Both the position numbers and the translations under genes were made by a program. From assembly GCA_045578845.1 (NCBI GenBank), contig JAZNLA010000026.1, forward strand, positions 1-46,396: a DNA stretch of 46,396 nt. The letters are read 5' to 3'. The notes beneath the pieces were generated by a model. It was given only the letters and a program-made list of their open reading frames with translations. It was not told the DNA's origin and did no database searches. This DNA comes from UMGS172 sp045578845. Lineage in GTDB: Bacteria > Bacillota > Clostridia > Oscillospirales > Acutalibacteraceae. Each line of letters starts with the position of its first letter. Position 1 is the first letter of the stretch. Positions 1 through 7,729 of the stretch are shown piece after piece.

Positions 1-1
1 A

Positions 2-1123
2 ATAAGCAACGAGAAATTCAGGGCATTAGACGGTGTATCATTTGAAGTTGAACGTGGTGAGGCTCTTGGAATAATCGGTCATAACGGTGCAGGTAAATCG
101 ACTTTATTAAAGTTGATATCCAGAGTTACCGCTCCTACTGAAGGAAAAATATACTTAAACGGCACTATTGCCAGTATGCTTGAAGTCGGCACCGGTTTTC
201 ATCCGGAACTTACAGGCAGAGAAAACGTTTATTTAAACGGTGCTATTTTGGGAATGACTGCCGCTGAAATAGATAAAAAATTCGACCGAATTGTAGAGTT
301 TTCCGAACTGAGTAAATTTATTGACACACCTGTCAAAAGATATTCAAGCGGTATGTATGTTAAACTTGCCTTTTCTGTTGCCGCTCATTTAAACAGTGAT
401 ATTATGATTATGGATGAGGTTTTGGCAGTAGGTGATGTCGACTTCCAAAAGAAATGCCTTGGAAGAATGAGCGAGGCATCGGTCCATGAAAACCGTACAG
501 TTTTATATGTAAGCCATAATATAAGCACTGTAAGAGCACTGTGTACAAAGTGTTTGGTACTTGACCACGGTAAAGTATCATACTTAGGTGATGTCGAAAC
601 AGGAATCAGTATGTATCTCGGTCTTTTGAATGAAGAAAGCAAAAATGAATTTGATTTATCTAATAAGCCGAGAAGAATAGATACTGCACTTACTTCCGGT
701 GTTAAGATGCAGCGAGCTGTACTTGCAGGTAAAGATAAAAATATATATAAAACAGGAGAGCCTATTGAACTGAAAGTCTACATATCATCTGAAAAAGCGT
801 GTGAAGATGTACATATTGGAATTACCAATATGTATGTTGACGGTTCGCGTATTGGCGGTACTGTAAGTAATATATTTGACCTTAAAAAAGGTGAAAATGA
901 AATTTTACTTTCTATTCCTACCGATGCAATCCCCGACGGTGTATACTCTTTTGAACTTATTATAAATCAAAAAGATAAAAATGATATGAATGTTCGTTTA
1001 GACAGTGTAAAACAGGGGATACCGTTTAGTATTGTGAATGACGGTGTATCGTTTATTAAAAACTGGGACCACAACACATTCGGTCACACTGCTTATACAA
1101 ATGCTGTTGTCAAAACATTGTAA
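2..1123 (+). CDS. Polysaccharide ABC exporter ATPase, Wzt/TagH type (5' partial)
   Basis: This is the nucleotide-binding subunit of an ABC exporter for a surface polysaccharide (O-antigen, teichoic acid or capsule), acting at the inner face of the membrane with a Wzm-type permease that would lie upstream. The frame is open from base 2, so the start is outside the window. The Walker A motif GHNGAGKS is encoded at about 80-103. The ABC signature (YSSGMYVKLAFS), Walker B (IMIMDEVLAVGD) and the H-loop (VLYVSHN) follow in order. The last ~130 residues form a beta-rich extension like the Wzt C-terminal carbohydrate-binding domain, which suggests recognition of a modified glycan end. It is the first gene of a five-gene same-strand polysaccharide cluster. 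The assignment to the family is firm; the exported polymer is unknown. Confidence 0.9.
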   Translation: MSNEKFRALDGVSFEVERGEALGIIGHNGAGKSTLLKLISRVTAPTEGKIYLNGTIASMLEVGTGFHPELTGRENVYLNGAILGMTAAEIDKKFDRIVEFSELSKFIDTPVKRYSSGMYVKLAFSVAAHLNSDIMIMDEVLAVGDVDFQKKCLGRMSEASVHENRTVLYVSHNISTVRALCTKCLVLDHGKVSYLGDVETGISMYLGLLNEESKNEFDLSNKPRRIDTALTSGVKMQRAVLAGKDKNIYKTGEPIELKVYISSEKACEDVHIGITNMYVDGSRIGGTVSNIFDLKKGENEILLSIPTDAIPDGVYSFELIINQKDKNDMNVRLDSVKQGIPFSIVNDGVSFIKNWDHNTFGHTAYTNAVVKTL

Positions 1124-1135
1124 TAGGTGATGTAT

Positions 1136-2011
1136 ATGAGTTTTGTTGGTGGTTTGAAGAGAAAAATTAAAAATATCAAAAATTATCTTGTGCTGAAATG
1201 CGTAAGACGCCCTAATGTACTTTCTATTGATGATACTTTGGATTATATATTGGAACATAAATGTTCGGTCAGCCGTTATGGTGATGGTGAATTGGATTTA
1301 ATGATGAATATATCAATGTATTATCAAGAACAAAGTGATAAACTGTCAAATGCACTCTTGGAAGTTTTCAATAAACAAAGTACAGAAAATCATATTGTGT
1401 GTCTTGCCGATTTTTTCGATTATGCTGAACTTTATACTAAGCCTTCGGTTGATTATTCGAAAAAGTTGATATTGTTACATAAAGATAAATATAAGACTTT
1501 TATAAATAAAAATAAAGTCTATTATAATTCAAATATTACACGTCCTTATATGATATATAAAGATAAATCAAAGGTACCATCACAAATGGCAAAGTGGAAA
1601 CTTGTCTGGGAAAATAGAGATGTATTGATTATTGAAGGTGAAAAAACACGTTTTGGTATTGGGAATAATTTATTATCTACTGCTAAAAGTGTTAAACGTA
1701 TTTTGTGTCCGTCTAACAATGCATTCAATAGATATGATGATATACTTAAAGCAACGATTGAGTACGGACAAGACAAGGTTATCTTAATTGCACTTGGTGC
1801 TACCGCAACTGTTTTGGCATACGACCTTTCAAAATGCGGATTATTTGCCATTGACATTGGCCATTTGGATATTGAGTATGAATGGTATCTTAGAAATGCA
1901 TCTGAAAAATGTGAAATAAAGGGCAAATATTCTACAGGTAAATTTACCGAAACTGAAATTGTAGATTTACCTGAGTATACAGAATCGGTGTTATTGAAGA
2001 TAAATGAGTAA
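1136..2011 (+). CDS. GT-D fold (DUF1792-type) glycosyltransferase
   Basis: This 291-residue protein is a probable sugar transferase acting on a lipid- or protein-linked glycan at the cytoplasmic face. Near residue 45 it carries SVSRYGDGELDLM, the N-terminal hallmark of the GT-D/SP_1767 family (formerly DUF1792), whose D-x-E motif binds metal and nucleotide-sugar; here it is D-G-E. The C-terminal half has the family's repeated hydrophobic strands (VLIIEGEKTRFGIGNN and VILIALGATATVLAYDLS). The ATG at 1136 is preferred over the GTG at 1127 and ATG at 1130 because AGGTGA at 1125-1130 is correctly spaced for it. It lies 12 bases after the ABC ATPase gene and is probably cotranscribed. Donor and acceptor sugars cannot be told from the sequence. 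Confidence 0.82.
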   Translation: MSFVGGLKRKIKNIKNYLVLKCVRRPNVLSIDDTLDYILEHKCSVSRYGDGELDLMMNISMYYQEQSDKLSNALLEVFNKQSTENHIVCLADFFDYAELYTKPSVDYSKKLILLHKDKYKTFINKNKVYYNSNITRPYMIYKDKSKVPSQMAKWKLVWENRDVLIIEGEKTRFGIGNNLLSTAKSVKRILCPSNNAFNRYDDILKATIEYGQDKVILIALGATATVLAYDLSKCGLFAIDIGHLDIEYEWYLRNASEKCEIKGKYSTGKFTETEIVDLPEYTESVLLKINE

Positions 2012-2040
2012 TTATAAAATATTATAAGGATATTATAATT

Positions 2041-3144
2041 ATGGATAATTCGGTTAATGCAACTAAAGAATCATTAAATCAAAAAATCGTTTCGGGGGGG
2101 GGTAATCTTTTAACTCGAAATGTATACATTGATTGTCTTCGCGGTTTGGCTGCGTTGTTGGTTTTATTATTTCATTACACAACACGTTATGATGATATAT
2201 TCGGTCACGTCGGCGATTATCCTATAAATTTACCGTGGGCAGGAATTGCCGGTGTTACGATTTTCTTTTCTTTAAGCGGATATTTTGCAGCAGTTGGTTT
2301 GCAAAAGAAAATAAACCCAATAAAATTTTTGGTAAAAAAATTGGTCAGGTTGTATCCGGTATATTGGGTTGCGATTATTGTGACATTTATAACTATAACA
2401 TTTTTATTAAGTGAACGCAGTATCCAATTTAAGGATATGGTCGTGAATTTCACAATGTTTCAGAGTTTGTTAGGCTTTTCTTCGGTTGACGGTGCGTATT
2501 GGACACAAATATATGATTTAATTTTTTACATAGATATATTCTTAATTATATGTATCGGACTCAGAAAAAAAGCAGATATAGTTGTTCTTTGTTGGTCATT
2601 GCTAATGCTTTTGCCTGAGATATTTTCTGCTTTGAATTATGTGCCGTGGAGTTATTTCTACAAAGTCGCAAATCCTTTTCTTTTATGGGGATATGGACAT
2701 ATCTTTGCTGCAGGTGCGGCATTATACTTTATTTTATGTGGAAATATACGCAGTAGAATTTTATCTTCTTTTTCTTTGATTTTTTGTTTAACACGCCAAG
2801 TTCTGCATGATAGTACAACAAGATTAGTTTCGCTTGTTATTGCACTAATTATTATTGCACTTTCAACTATTGCACAAAACTATGGTATTGTTCCGTCAAA
2901 TCGAATACTTAAATTACTTAAACCGCTTACTTTTATTGCAAGCGTTTCTTATCCGTTATATTTAATACATCAAAATTGCGGTTATGTGATTATTAAATAC
3001 ATGGAAAAGATTGGTCTGACAAACGAAATTTTCTTAATTATTCCTATTGGTGTTATGATTACAGTTGCGTGGTTAATGTCAAAATTTATAGAAAAACCTG
3101 TTATGAAATTTTTTGATAGAATTTTAAACAAATTTAAAAGTTAA
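2041..3144 (+). CDS. Membrane O-acyltransferase, acyltransferase-3 family
   Basis: This 367-residue integral membrane protein belongs to the acyltransferase-3 (OafA/WecH-like) family, which transfers acetyl or other acyl groups to surface polysaccharides. The first predicted helix has the family motif with R and H about ten residues apart (CLRGLAALLVLLFHY, residues ~37-51). About ten hydrophobic segments follow, ending in a C-terminal helix and a basic tail (FIEKPVMKFFDRIL), also typical. The gene lies inside the polysaccharide cluster, so it most likely decorates that polymer. The odd feature is a run of nine G (2094-2102) at codons 18-21, before the first membrane segment. Loss or gain of one G would truncate the protein, so the gene may be phase variable. 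As given, the frame is intact. Confidence 0.9.
   Translation: MDNSVNATKESLNQKIVSGGGNLLTRNVYIDCLRGLAALLVLLFHYTTRYDDIFGHVGDYPINLPWAGIAGVTIFFSLSGYFAAVGLQKKINPIKFLVKKLVRLYPVYWVAIIVTFITITFLLSERSIQFKDMVVNFTMFQSLLGFSSVDGAYWTQIYDLIFYIDIFLIICIGLRKKADIVVLCWSLLMLLPEIFSALNYVPWSYFYKVANPFLLWGYGHIFAAGAALYFILCGNIRSRILSSFSLIFCLTRQVLHDSTTRLVSLVIALIIIALSTIAQNYGIVPSNRILKLLKPLTFIASVSYPLYLIHQNCGYVIIKYMEKIGLTNEIFLIIPIGVMITVAWLMSKFIEKPVMKFFDRILNKFKS
2094..2102 (+). repeat. G9 homopolymer inside the acyltransferase coding start
   Basis: Nine consecutive G residues lie at codons 18-21 of the acyltransferase gene, coding Ser-Gly-Gly-Gly-Asn. In such an AT-rich gene a G9 run is out of keeping with its surroundings. Tracts of this length are known slipped-strand mutation hot spots in phase-variable surface genes. 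Confidence 0.85.
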
Positions 3145-3168
3145 AAAGAAATCGAGGTATGATATATT

Positions 3169-4245
3169 ATGAAATCAATAAATGTTGTTCTTAAATCCAA
3201 AACCGTTCTGGTTACCGGTGCGGCGGGATTTATTGGCTCTAATCTTGTTTTGGAACTTCTAAAAACTCAGTCACCGATAAATATTATCGGAATAGACAAC
3301 ATGAACGATTATTATGATGTATCTATAAAAGAGTATCGACTGGAAGAAATAAAAAAATGTGCAGAAAAGCACTCTGAGTCTACTTGGACATTCATTAAAG
3401 GCTCAATTGCAGACAAGCAGAGAATTGATAGTATTTTTGCAGAATATTCTCCGTCGGTTGTTGTTAATTTAGCGGCACAGGCAGGTGTTAGATATTCTAT
3501 AACTAATCCTGACGTTTACATTGAGTCTAATATTATCGGTTTCTACAATATACTTGAAGCATGCCGTAATTATCCGGTTGAACATTTGGTTTATGCCTCT
3601 TCATCTTCTGTTTACGGGTCAAACAAAAAAGTACCTTACAGTACCGATGATAAGGTTGACAATCCCGTATCACTTTATGCGGCAACCAAAAAATCAAATG
3701 AACTGCTTGCACATGCGTATTCAAAACTTTATAATATTCCGTCTACTGGTCTTCGATTCTTTACGGTTTACGGTCCTGCCGGCAGACCCGATATGGCATA
3801 TTTTGGATTTACAAATAAACTGATTAACGGTAAAACCATTGAAATTTTTAATTTCGGAAACTGCAAGCGAGATTTCACATATGTTGACGATATTGTAGAA
3901 GGTATTAAACGCGTAATGCAACATGCACCTGAAAAGCAGGTAGGTGAAGACGGTCTGCCGTTACCGCCTTATGAGGTATATAATATAGGAAATTCAAATC
4001 CCGAAAATTTACTGGATTTCGTCAATATTTTACAGGAAGAACTAATCAAAGCAAATGTTTTACCGGCAGATTACGATTTTGAAGCACACAAAAAACTTGT
4101 ACAGATGCAGGCGGGAGATGTCCCAATAACCTATGCAGACACTTATGCTTTAGAGCGTGATTTTGGATTTAAGCCTTCAACATCGCTTCGTGAAGGTTTA
4201 AGAAAATTTGCTGAGTGGTATCATGAATTTTATCAAAGTAAATAA
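3169..4245 (+). CDS. UDP-glucuronate 4-epimerase (NAD-dependent SDR)
   Basis: This 358-residue extended short-chain dehydrogenase probably interconverts UDP-glucuronate and UDP-galacturonate in the cytoplasm. The NAD-binding GxxGxxG is at residues 17-23 (GAAGFIG). The active-site Ser/Thr region is VYASSSSVYG, and the catalytic Y-x3-K is Y170/K174 (YAATK). The stretch LAAQAGVRYS followed by NPDVYIESNIIGFYNILEACR is typical of the CapI/GAE UDP-glucuronate epimerase group rather than GalE. It lies directly before a UDP-glucose dehydrogenase gene, which would supply its substrate; this supports the specificity. Length is normal for the family. Other UDP-sugar 4-epimerase activities are possible but less likely. 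Confidence 0.88.
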   Translation: MKSINVVLKSKTVLVTGAAGFIGSNLVLELLKTQSPINIIGIDNMNDYYDVSIKEYRLEEIKKCAEKHSESTWTFIKGSIADKQRIDSIFAEYSPSVVVNLAAQAGVRYSITNPDVYIESNIIGFYNILEACRNYPVEHLVYASSSSVYGSNKKVPYSTDDKVDNPVSLYAATKKSNELLAHAYSKLYNIPSTGLRFFTVYGPAGRPDMAYFGFTNKLINGKTIEIFNFGNCKRDFTYVDDIVEGIKRVMQHAPEKQVGEDGLPLPPYEVYNIGNSNPENLLDFVNILQEELIKANVLPADYDFEAHKKLVQMQAGDVPITYADTYALERDFGFKPSTSLREGLRKFAEWYHEFYQSK

Positions 4246-4268
4246 TATTAAATGTGAGGAATTTTAAT

Positions 4269-5510
4269 ATGAATAAGTATAAAATTGCTGTAGCGGGAAC
4301 AGGTTATGTCGGTTTATCAATCGCAACACTTTTAGCACAAAATCATAAGGTTTATGCGGTTGATATTATCCCTGAAAAGGTTGATTTAATTAACAATAAA
4401 AAATCGCCTATTCAAGATGAATATATTGAAAAATACCTTGCGGAAAAAGAACTTGATTTGACAGCGACACTTGATGCTGAACTTGCATATAAAGATGCTG
4501 ATTTTGTGGTAATAGCCGCACCGACAAACTATGACAGTAAAAAGAACTTCTTTGATACTTCAGCAGTTGAATCGGTCATAGAACTTGTTATGAAGATAAA
4601 TCCCGATGCGATAATGGTAATAAAATCGACAATTCCGGTTGGTTTTACCGTTTCAGTCAGGGAAAAGTATAACTGCAAAAATATTATATTCAGCCCTGAG
4701 TTCCTTCGTGAATCAAAAGCACTTTATGATAATCTATATCCTTCAAGAATTATAGTAGGTACCGACCTTTCCGATGAAAAATTAGTAAATGCTGCAAATG
4801 TTTTTGCAACTTTGCTTCAAACCGGTGCAATAAAAAAAGATATAGAAACTATTGTTATGGGATTTACCGAAGCGGAAGCCGTTAAACTGTTTGCAAATAC
4901 ATATCTTGCTTTACGTGTCAGTTATTTTAATGAACTTGACACCTATGCAGAAATGAAGGGCTTGGATACAAAACAGATTATAAACGGCGTCTGTTTAGAC
5001 CCGCGTATCGGAAGTCATTATAACAATCCGTCATTCGGTTACGGCGGTTATTGTTTACCTAAAGATACTAAGCAATTGCTTGCCAATTATGCTGATGTAC
5101 CGCAAAATATGATGTCGGCTATTGTTGAGTCAAACCGAACAAGAAAAGATTTTATTGCCGACCGCGTGCTTGAAATTGCGGGTGCTTACGGTGCAAATGA
5201 TGAGTGGAATACCGAAAAGGAAAAGGATATTACGGTCGGAGTATACCGCTTAACCATGAAATCTAACTCTGATAATTTTCGACAATCTTCTATTCAAGGT
5301 GTTATGAAACGTATAAAATCAAAAGGTGCAAAGGTTATTATTTACGAGCCTACGCTTGAAGATGGTACGACTTTTTTCGGAAGTTTGGTTGTAAACGATT
5401 TAGATAAATTTAAAAATATCAGTCAAGCGATTATTGCCAACAGATATGATACTTGTCTTGATGATGTTTTGGAAAAAGTGTATACCAGAGATATTTTCAG
5501 AAGAGATTAA
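4269..5510 (+). CDS. UDP-glucose 6-dehydrogenase
   Basis: This 413-residue enzyme oxidises UDP-glucose to UDP-glucuronate with two NAD+. The N-terminal Rossmann motif is AGTGYVG (residues 9-15). The catalytic Cys is C262 in FGYGGYCLPKD, and the active-site Lys is K206 in AEAVKLFANTYLALRV. The C-terminal UDP-binding domain is present (TVGVYRLTMKSNSDNFRQSS). The ATG at 4269 fits the GAGGA ribosome-binding site at 4256-4260 better than the GTG at 4254. It follows the epimerase gene by 23 bases. Together they make UDP-GlcA and UDP-GalA for the polysaccharide. The cluster ends here at a strong terminator. Variants acting on UDP-ManNAc share the fold, but the neighbouring epimerase favours UDP-glucose. 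Confidence 0.9.
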   Translation: MNKYKIAVAGTGYVGLSIATLLAQNHKVYAVDIIPEKVDLINNKKSPIQDEYIEKYLAEKELDLTATLDAELAYKDADFVVIAAPTNYDSKKNFFDTSAVESVIELVMKINPDAIMVIKSTIPVGFTVSVREKYNCKNIIFSPEFLRESKALYDNLYPSRIIVGTDLSDEKLVNAANVFATLLQTGAIKKDIETIVMGFTEAEAVKLFANTYLALRVSYFNELDTYAEMKGLDTKQIINGVCLDPRIGSHYNNPSFGYGGYCLPKDTKQLLANYADVPQNMMSAIVESNRTRKDFIADRVLEIAGAYGANDEWNTEKEKDITVGVYRLTMKSNSDNFRQSSIQGVMKRIKSKGAKVIIYEPTLEDGTTFFGSLVVNDLDKFKNISQAIIANRYDTCLDDVLEKVYTRDIFRRD

Positions 5511-5521
5511 ATTTTATAAAA

Positions 5522-5563
5522 AACAATACATTGAGTAAATCAGACTTGATGTATTGTTTTTTT
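5522..5563 (+). terminator. Rho-independent terminator of the polysaccharide operon
   Basis: A perfect 10-bp stem (AACAATACAT at 5522-5531 with ATGTATTGTT at 5549-5558) is followed by a T run to 5563. It begins 12 bases after the UDP-glucose dehydrogenase stop and closes the polysaccharide cluster. Confidence 0.9.
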
Positions 5564-5590
5564 ATAAAAACATTATTTTACTTTCATAAC

Positions 5591-5619
5591 TTTACATTAA
5601 ATAAGTTTTATTGTATAAT
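5591..5619 (+). promoter_or_regulatory. Sigma-A promoter of the DNA ligase gene
   Basis: TTTACA (5591-5596) and TATAAT (5614-5619) are separated by 17 bases, near consensus, and lie 26 bases before the ligase start codon. Confidence 0.8.
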
Positions 5620-5645
5620 AATAAGGAAAAATTGTGAGGTGTAGT

Positions 5646-7634
5646 ATGAGTAATCAAACTTTAGAGCGTATTCATTTTTTGGTGAAATTTTTGAATAAAT
5701 GCTGTGACGAATATTATAACGGCAACTCGCCGTCGCTTTCTGATGCGGAGTATGATAAACTTTTTGATGAATTGGTCGCGTTAGAAAGGTCGATGGGTAT
5801 AATTCTTACTGATTCACCAACACAAAGAGCGGGATATGAGGCTATAAGTGAACTTAAAAAGGTTAATCATACAGTACCTCTATTAAGTCTTGCTAAAACT
5901 AAAGATGTAAATGATATAGTGTCTATGCTGAGTTCGGGCGACGGATATTTAAGTTTGAAAATCGACGGTTTAACCGTTAAACTCGACTACGAAAACGGTA
6001 AATTGAAAGAAGCATCAACACGCGGTGACGGTGCAGTCGGTGAAATAATTACCCATAATGCCAAAACCTTTACCAATATTCCTCTTACTATACCGTATTC
6101 GGAACCGCTTACCGTAACAGGTGAGGCGTTTATAGATATTTCCACCTTTAACAGTATAAATGAAGATATTGATAATGATGAAGATAAGTACTCAACACCG
6201 AGAAATTTAGCATCTGGCTCAGTTCGTCAACTTGATTCAAAAATATGTAAATCAAGGGGTGTTATGTTCTTTCCGTTTAATGTACTTTTAGGATTTGACG
6301 ATATTCCGCTTAAAAGCGATAGGTTAAAAAAATTAGAGAGTTTTGGATTTAGTGGGAATGTTCGAATAGGTTTAACAGGTGTCGACAACGCTGAAACTGT
6401 ACTTTCAAAGATAAACAGTATGAAACATTTGGCAGATGAAAAAGGTTTGCCTATTGACGGTATTGTTTTTTCATACGACAATGTCCTGTTTGCACGTTCG
6501 CTTGGAAAAACCGCACATCATTTTAGGGACGGTATTGCATATAAATTCGGCGACCCCACGTTTAGGACAGTTTTAAGGAATATAAAATGGAATATTTCAA
6601 GAACAGGTCAGTTAACACCTATTGCCGAGTTTGATACAGTTGAAATTGATAACACAAATGTCGAGCGTGCATCATTGCATAATGTCACATTTATTGAAAC
6701 TTTAAAATTAAAAATAAATGATAATATTCTTGTTTCAAAACGCAATATGATCATCCCTCATGTTGAAAAAAACTTGAGTATTACAGACGGCGACAGGGAA
6801 GATTTTGTTATTGATACACCTAAAACATGTCCCGTTTGCGGTGCGAAAACCGAAATGAAAACTACAGAGTCAGACGGAAAGAGTGTTAAAGTACTTTATT
6901 GTGATAACAAAAAGTGTGCCGGCAGACAAATGAAAAAATTTACTCACTTTGTCAGCAAACAGGCAATGAATATTGACGGACTGTCTGAGGCAACGTTGGA
7001 AAAGTTTGTTGAAAACGGCTGGATTAAAGAAATTGCCGATATTTTCAAACTTTCCAATTATCGTGAAGAAATCACACGTCTGGAAGGATTTGGCGAAAAG
7101 TCTTTTAACAATCTTTTGAATTCTATAGAAGCCGCAAAAAACACTAAACTGTCAAATTTTCTTGTTGCAATGAATATTCCGCTTGTCGGTAAAAATGCGG
7201 CAGGAGATATATCGAAAATTTTCGGCGGAAATGTTTCTAAATTTTTAGAGGGTATTGATAGTAAATTCGATTTTTCGTGTATTGAAGGTTTTGGTACCAT
7301 TATGAACGATGCCATATATAAATGGTTTAGTGATTGTGAAAACCGCGAAGAATTTATTAAAATATATGGAATACTTTCTTTTAGCGAAGAGGCCGAGATA
7401 ACTTTTGATACCAATAATATATTTTTTGGTAAAACAGTTGTAATTACAGGGACTTTTACTGAATTTGGACGAGATGAGTTGACAGAGCGGTTAAAAAATT
7501 TAGGTGCTAAAGTGACCGGTTCGGTTTCAAAAAAGACCGATTATGTACTGTGCGGTGAAAATGCAGGCAGTAAACTTGCGAAAGCACATAGTTTAGGTGT
7601 TACTGTTATTACTGAAAATGAATTAAAAATATAA
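5646..7634 (+). CDS. ligA: NAD-dependent DNA ligase (LigA family)
   Basis: This 662-residue enzyme seals DNA nicks using NAD+. It has the full LigA domain order: an N-terminal Ia domain that binds NMN (YYNGNSPSLSDAEYDKL), the adenylation motif KIDG with the adenylated Lys at K105, an OB fold, a four-Cys zinc finger (CPVCG...CDNKKCAG), helix-hairpin-helix repeats and a C-terminal BRCT domain (GKTVVITGTF). ATG 5646 is chosen over GTG 5634 because of the AGGTG just upstream. Several normally fixed motifs differ: VTGEAF where VRGE is usual, and STPRNLASGSVRQLD where NPRNAAAGSLRQLD is usual. This looks like the divergent paralogue that some Clostridia carry beside the main ligase. Whether a second ligA exists cannot be seen here. 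Confidence 0.9.
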   Translation: MSNQTLERIHFLVKFLNKCCDEYYNGNSPSLSDAEYDKLFDELVALERSMGIILTDSPTQRAGYEAISELKKVNHTVPLLSLAKTKDVNDIVSMLSSGDGYLSLKIDGLTVKLDYENGKLKEASTRGDGAVGEIITHNAKTFTNIPLTIPYSEPLTVTGEAFIDISTFNSINEDIDNDEDKYSTPRNLASGSVRQLDSKICKSRGVMFFPFNVLLGFDDIPLKSDRLKKLESFGFSGNVRIGLTGVDNAETVLSKINSMKHLADEKGLPIDGIVFSYDNVLFARSLGKTAHHFRDGIAYKFGDPTFRTVLRNIKWNISRTGQLTPIAEFDTVEIDNTNVERASLHNVTFIETLKLKINDNILVSKRNMIIPHVEKNLSITDGDREDFVIDTPKTCPVCGAKTEMKTTESDGKSVKVLYCDNKKCAGRQMKKFTHFVSKQAMNIDGLSEATLEKFVENGWIKEIADIFKLSNYREEITRLEGFGEKSFNNLLNSIEAAKNTKLSNFLVAMNIPLVGKNAAGDISKIFGGNVSKFLEGIDSKFDFSCIEGFGTIMNDAIYKWFSDCENREEFIKIYGILSFSEEAEITFDTNNIFFGKTVVITGTFTEFGRDELTERLKNLGAKVTGSVSKKTDYVLCGENAGSKLAKAHSLGVTVITENELKI

Positions 7635-7661
7635 AAAATTTCTAAAATATATAAAAATATA

Positions 7662-7690
7662 TTTACAAATTAAACTTCGAATGTTAAAAT
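7662..7690 (+). promoter_or_regulatory. Sigma-A promoter of adhE
   Basis: TTTACA (7662-7667) and TAAAAT (7685-7690) are spaced by 17 bases, about 40 bases before the adhE start codon. No clear redox-repressor (Rex) palindrome was recognised beside it. Confidence 0.65.
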
Positions 7691-7729
7691 ATTAACAATC
7701 AATAAGTTGGTTTCAAAGGAGTAGTTATA

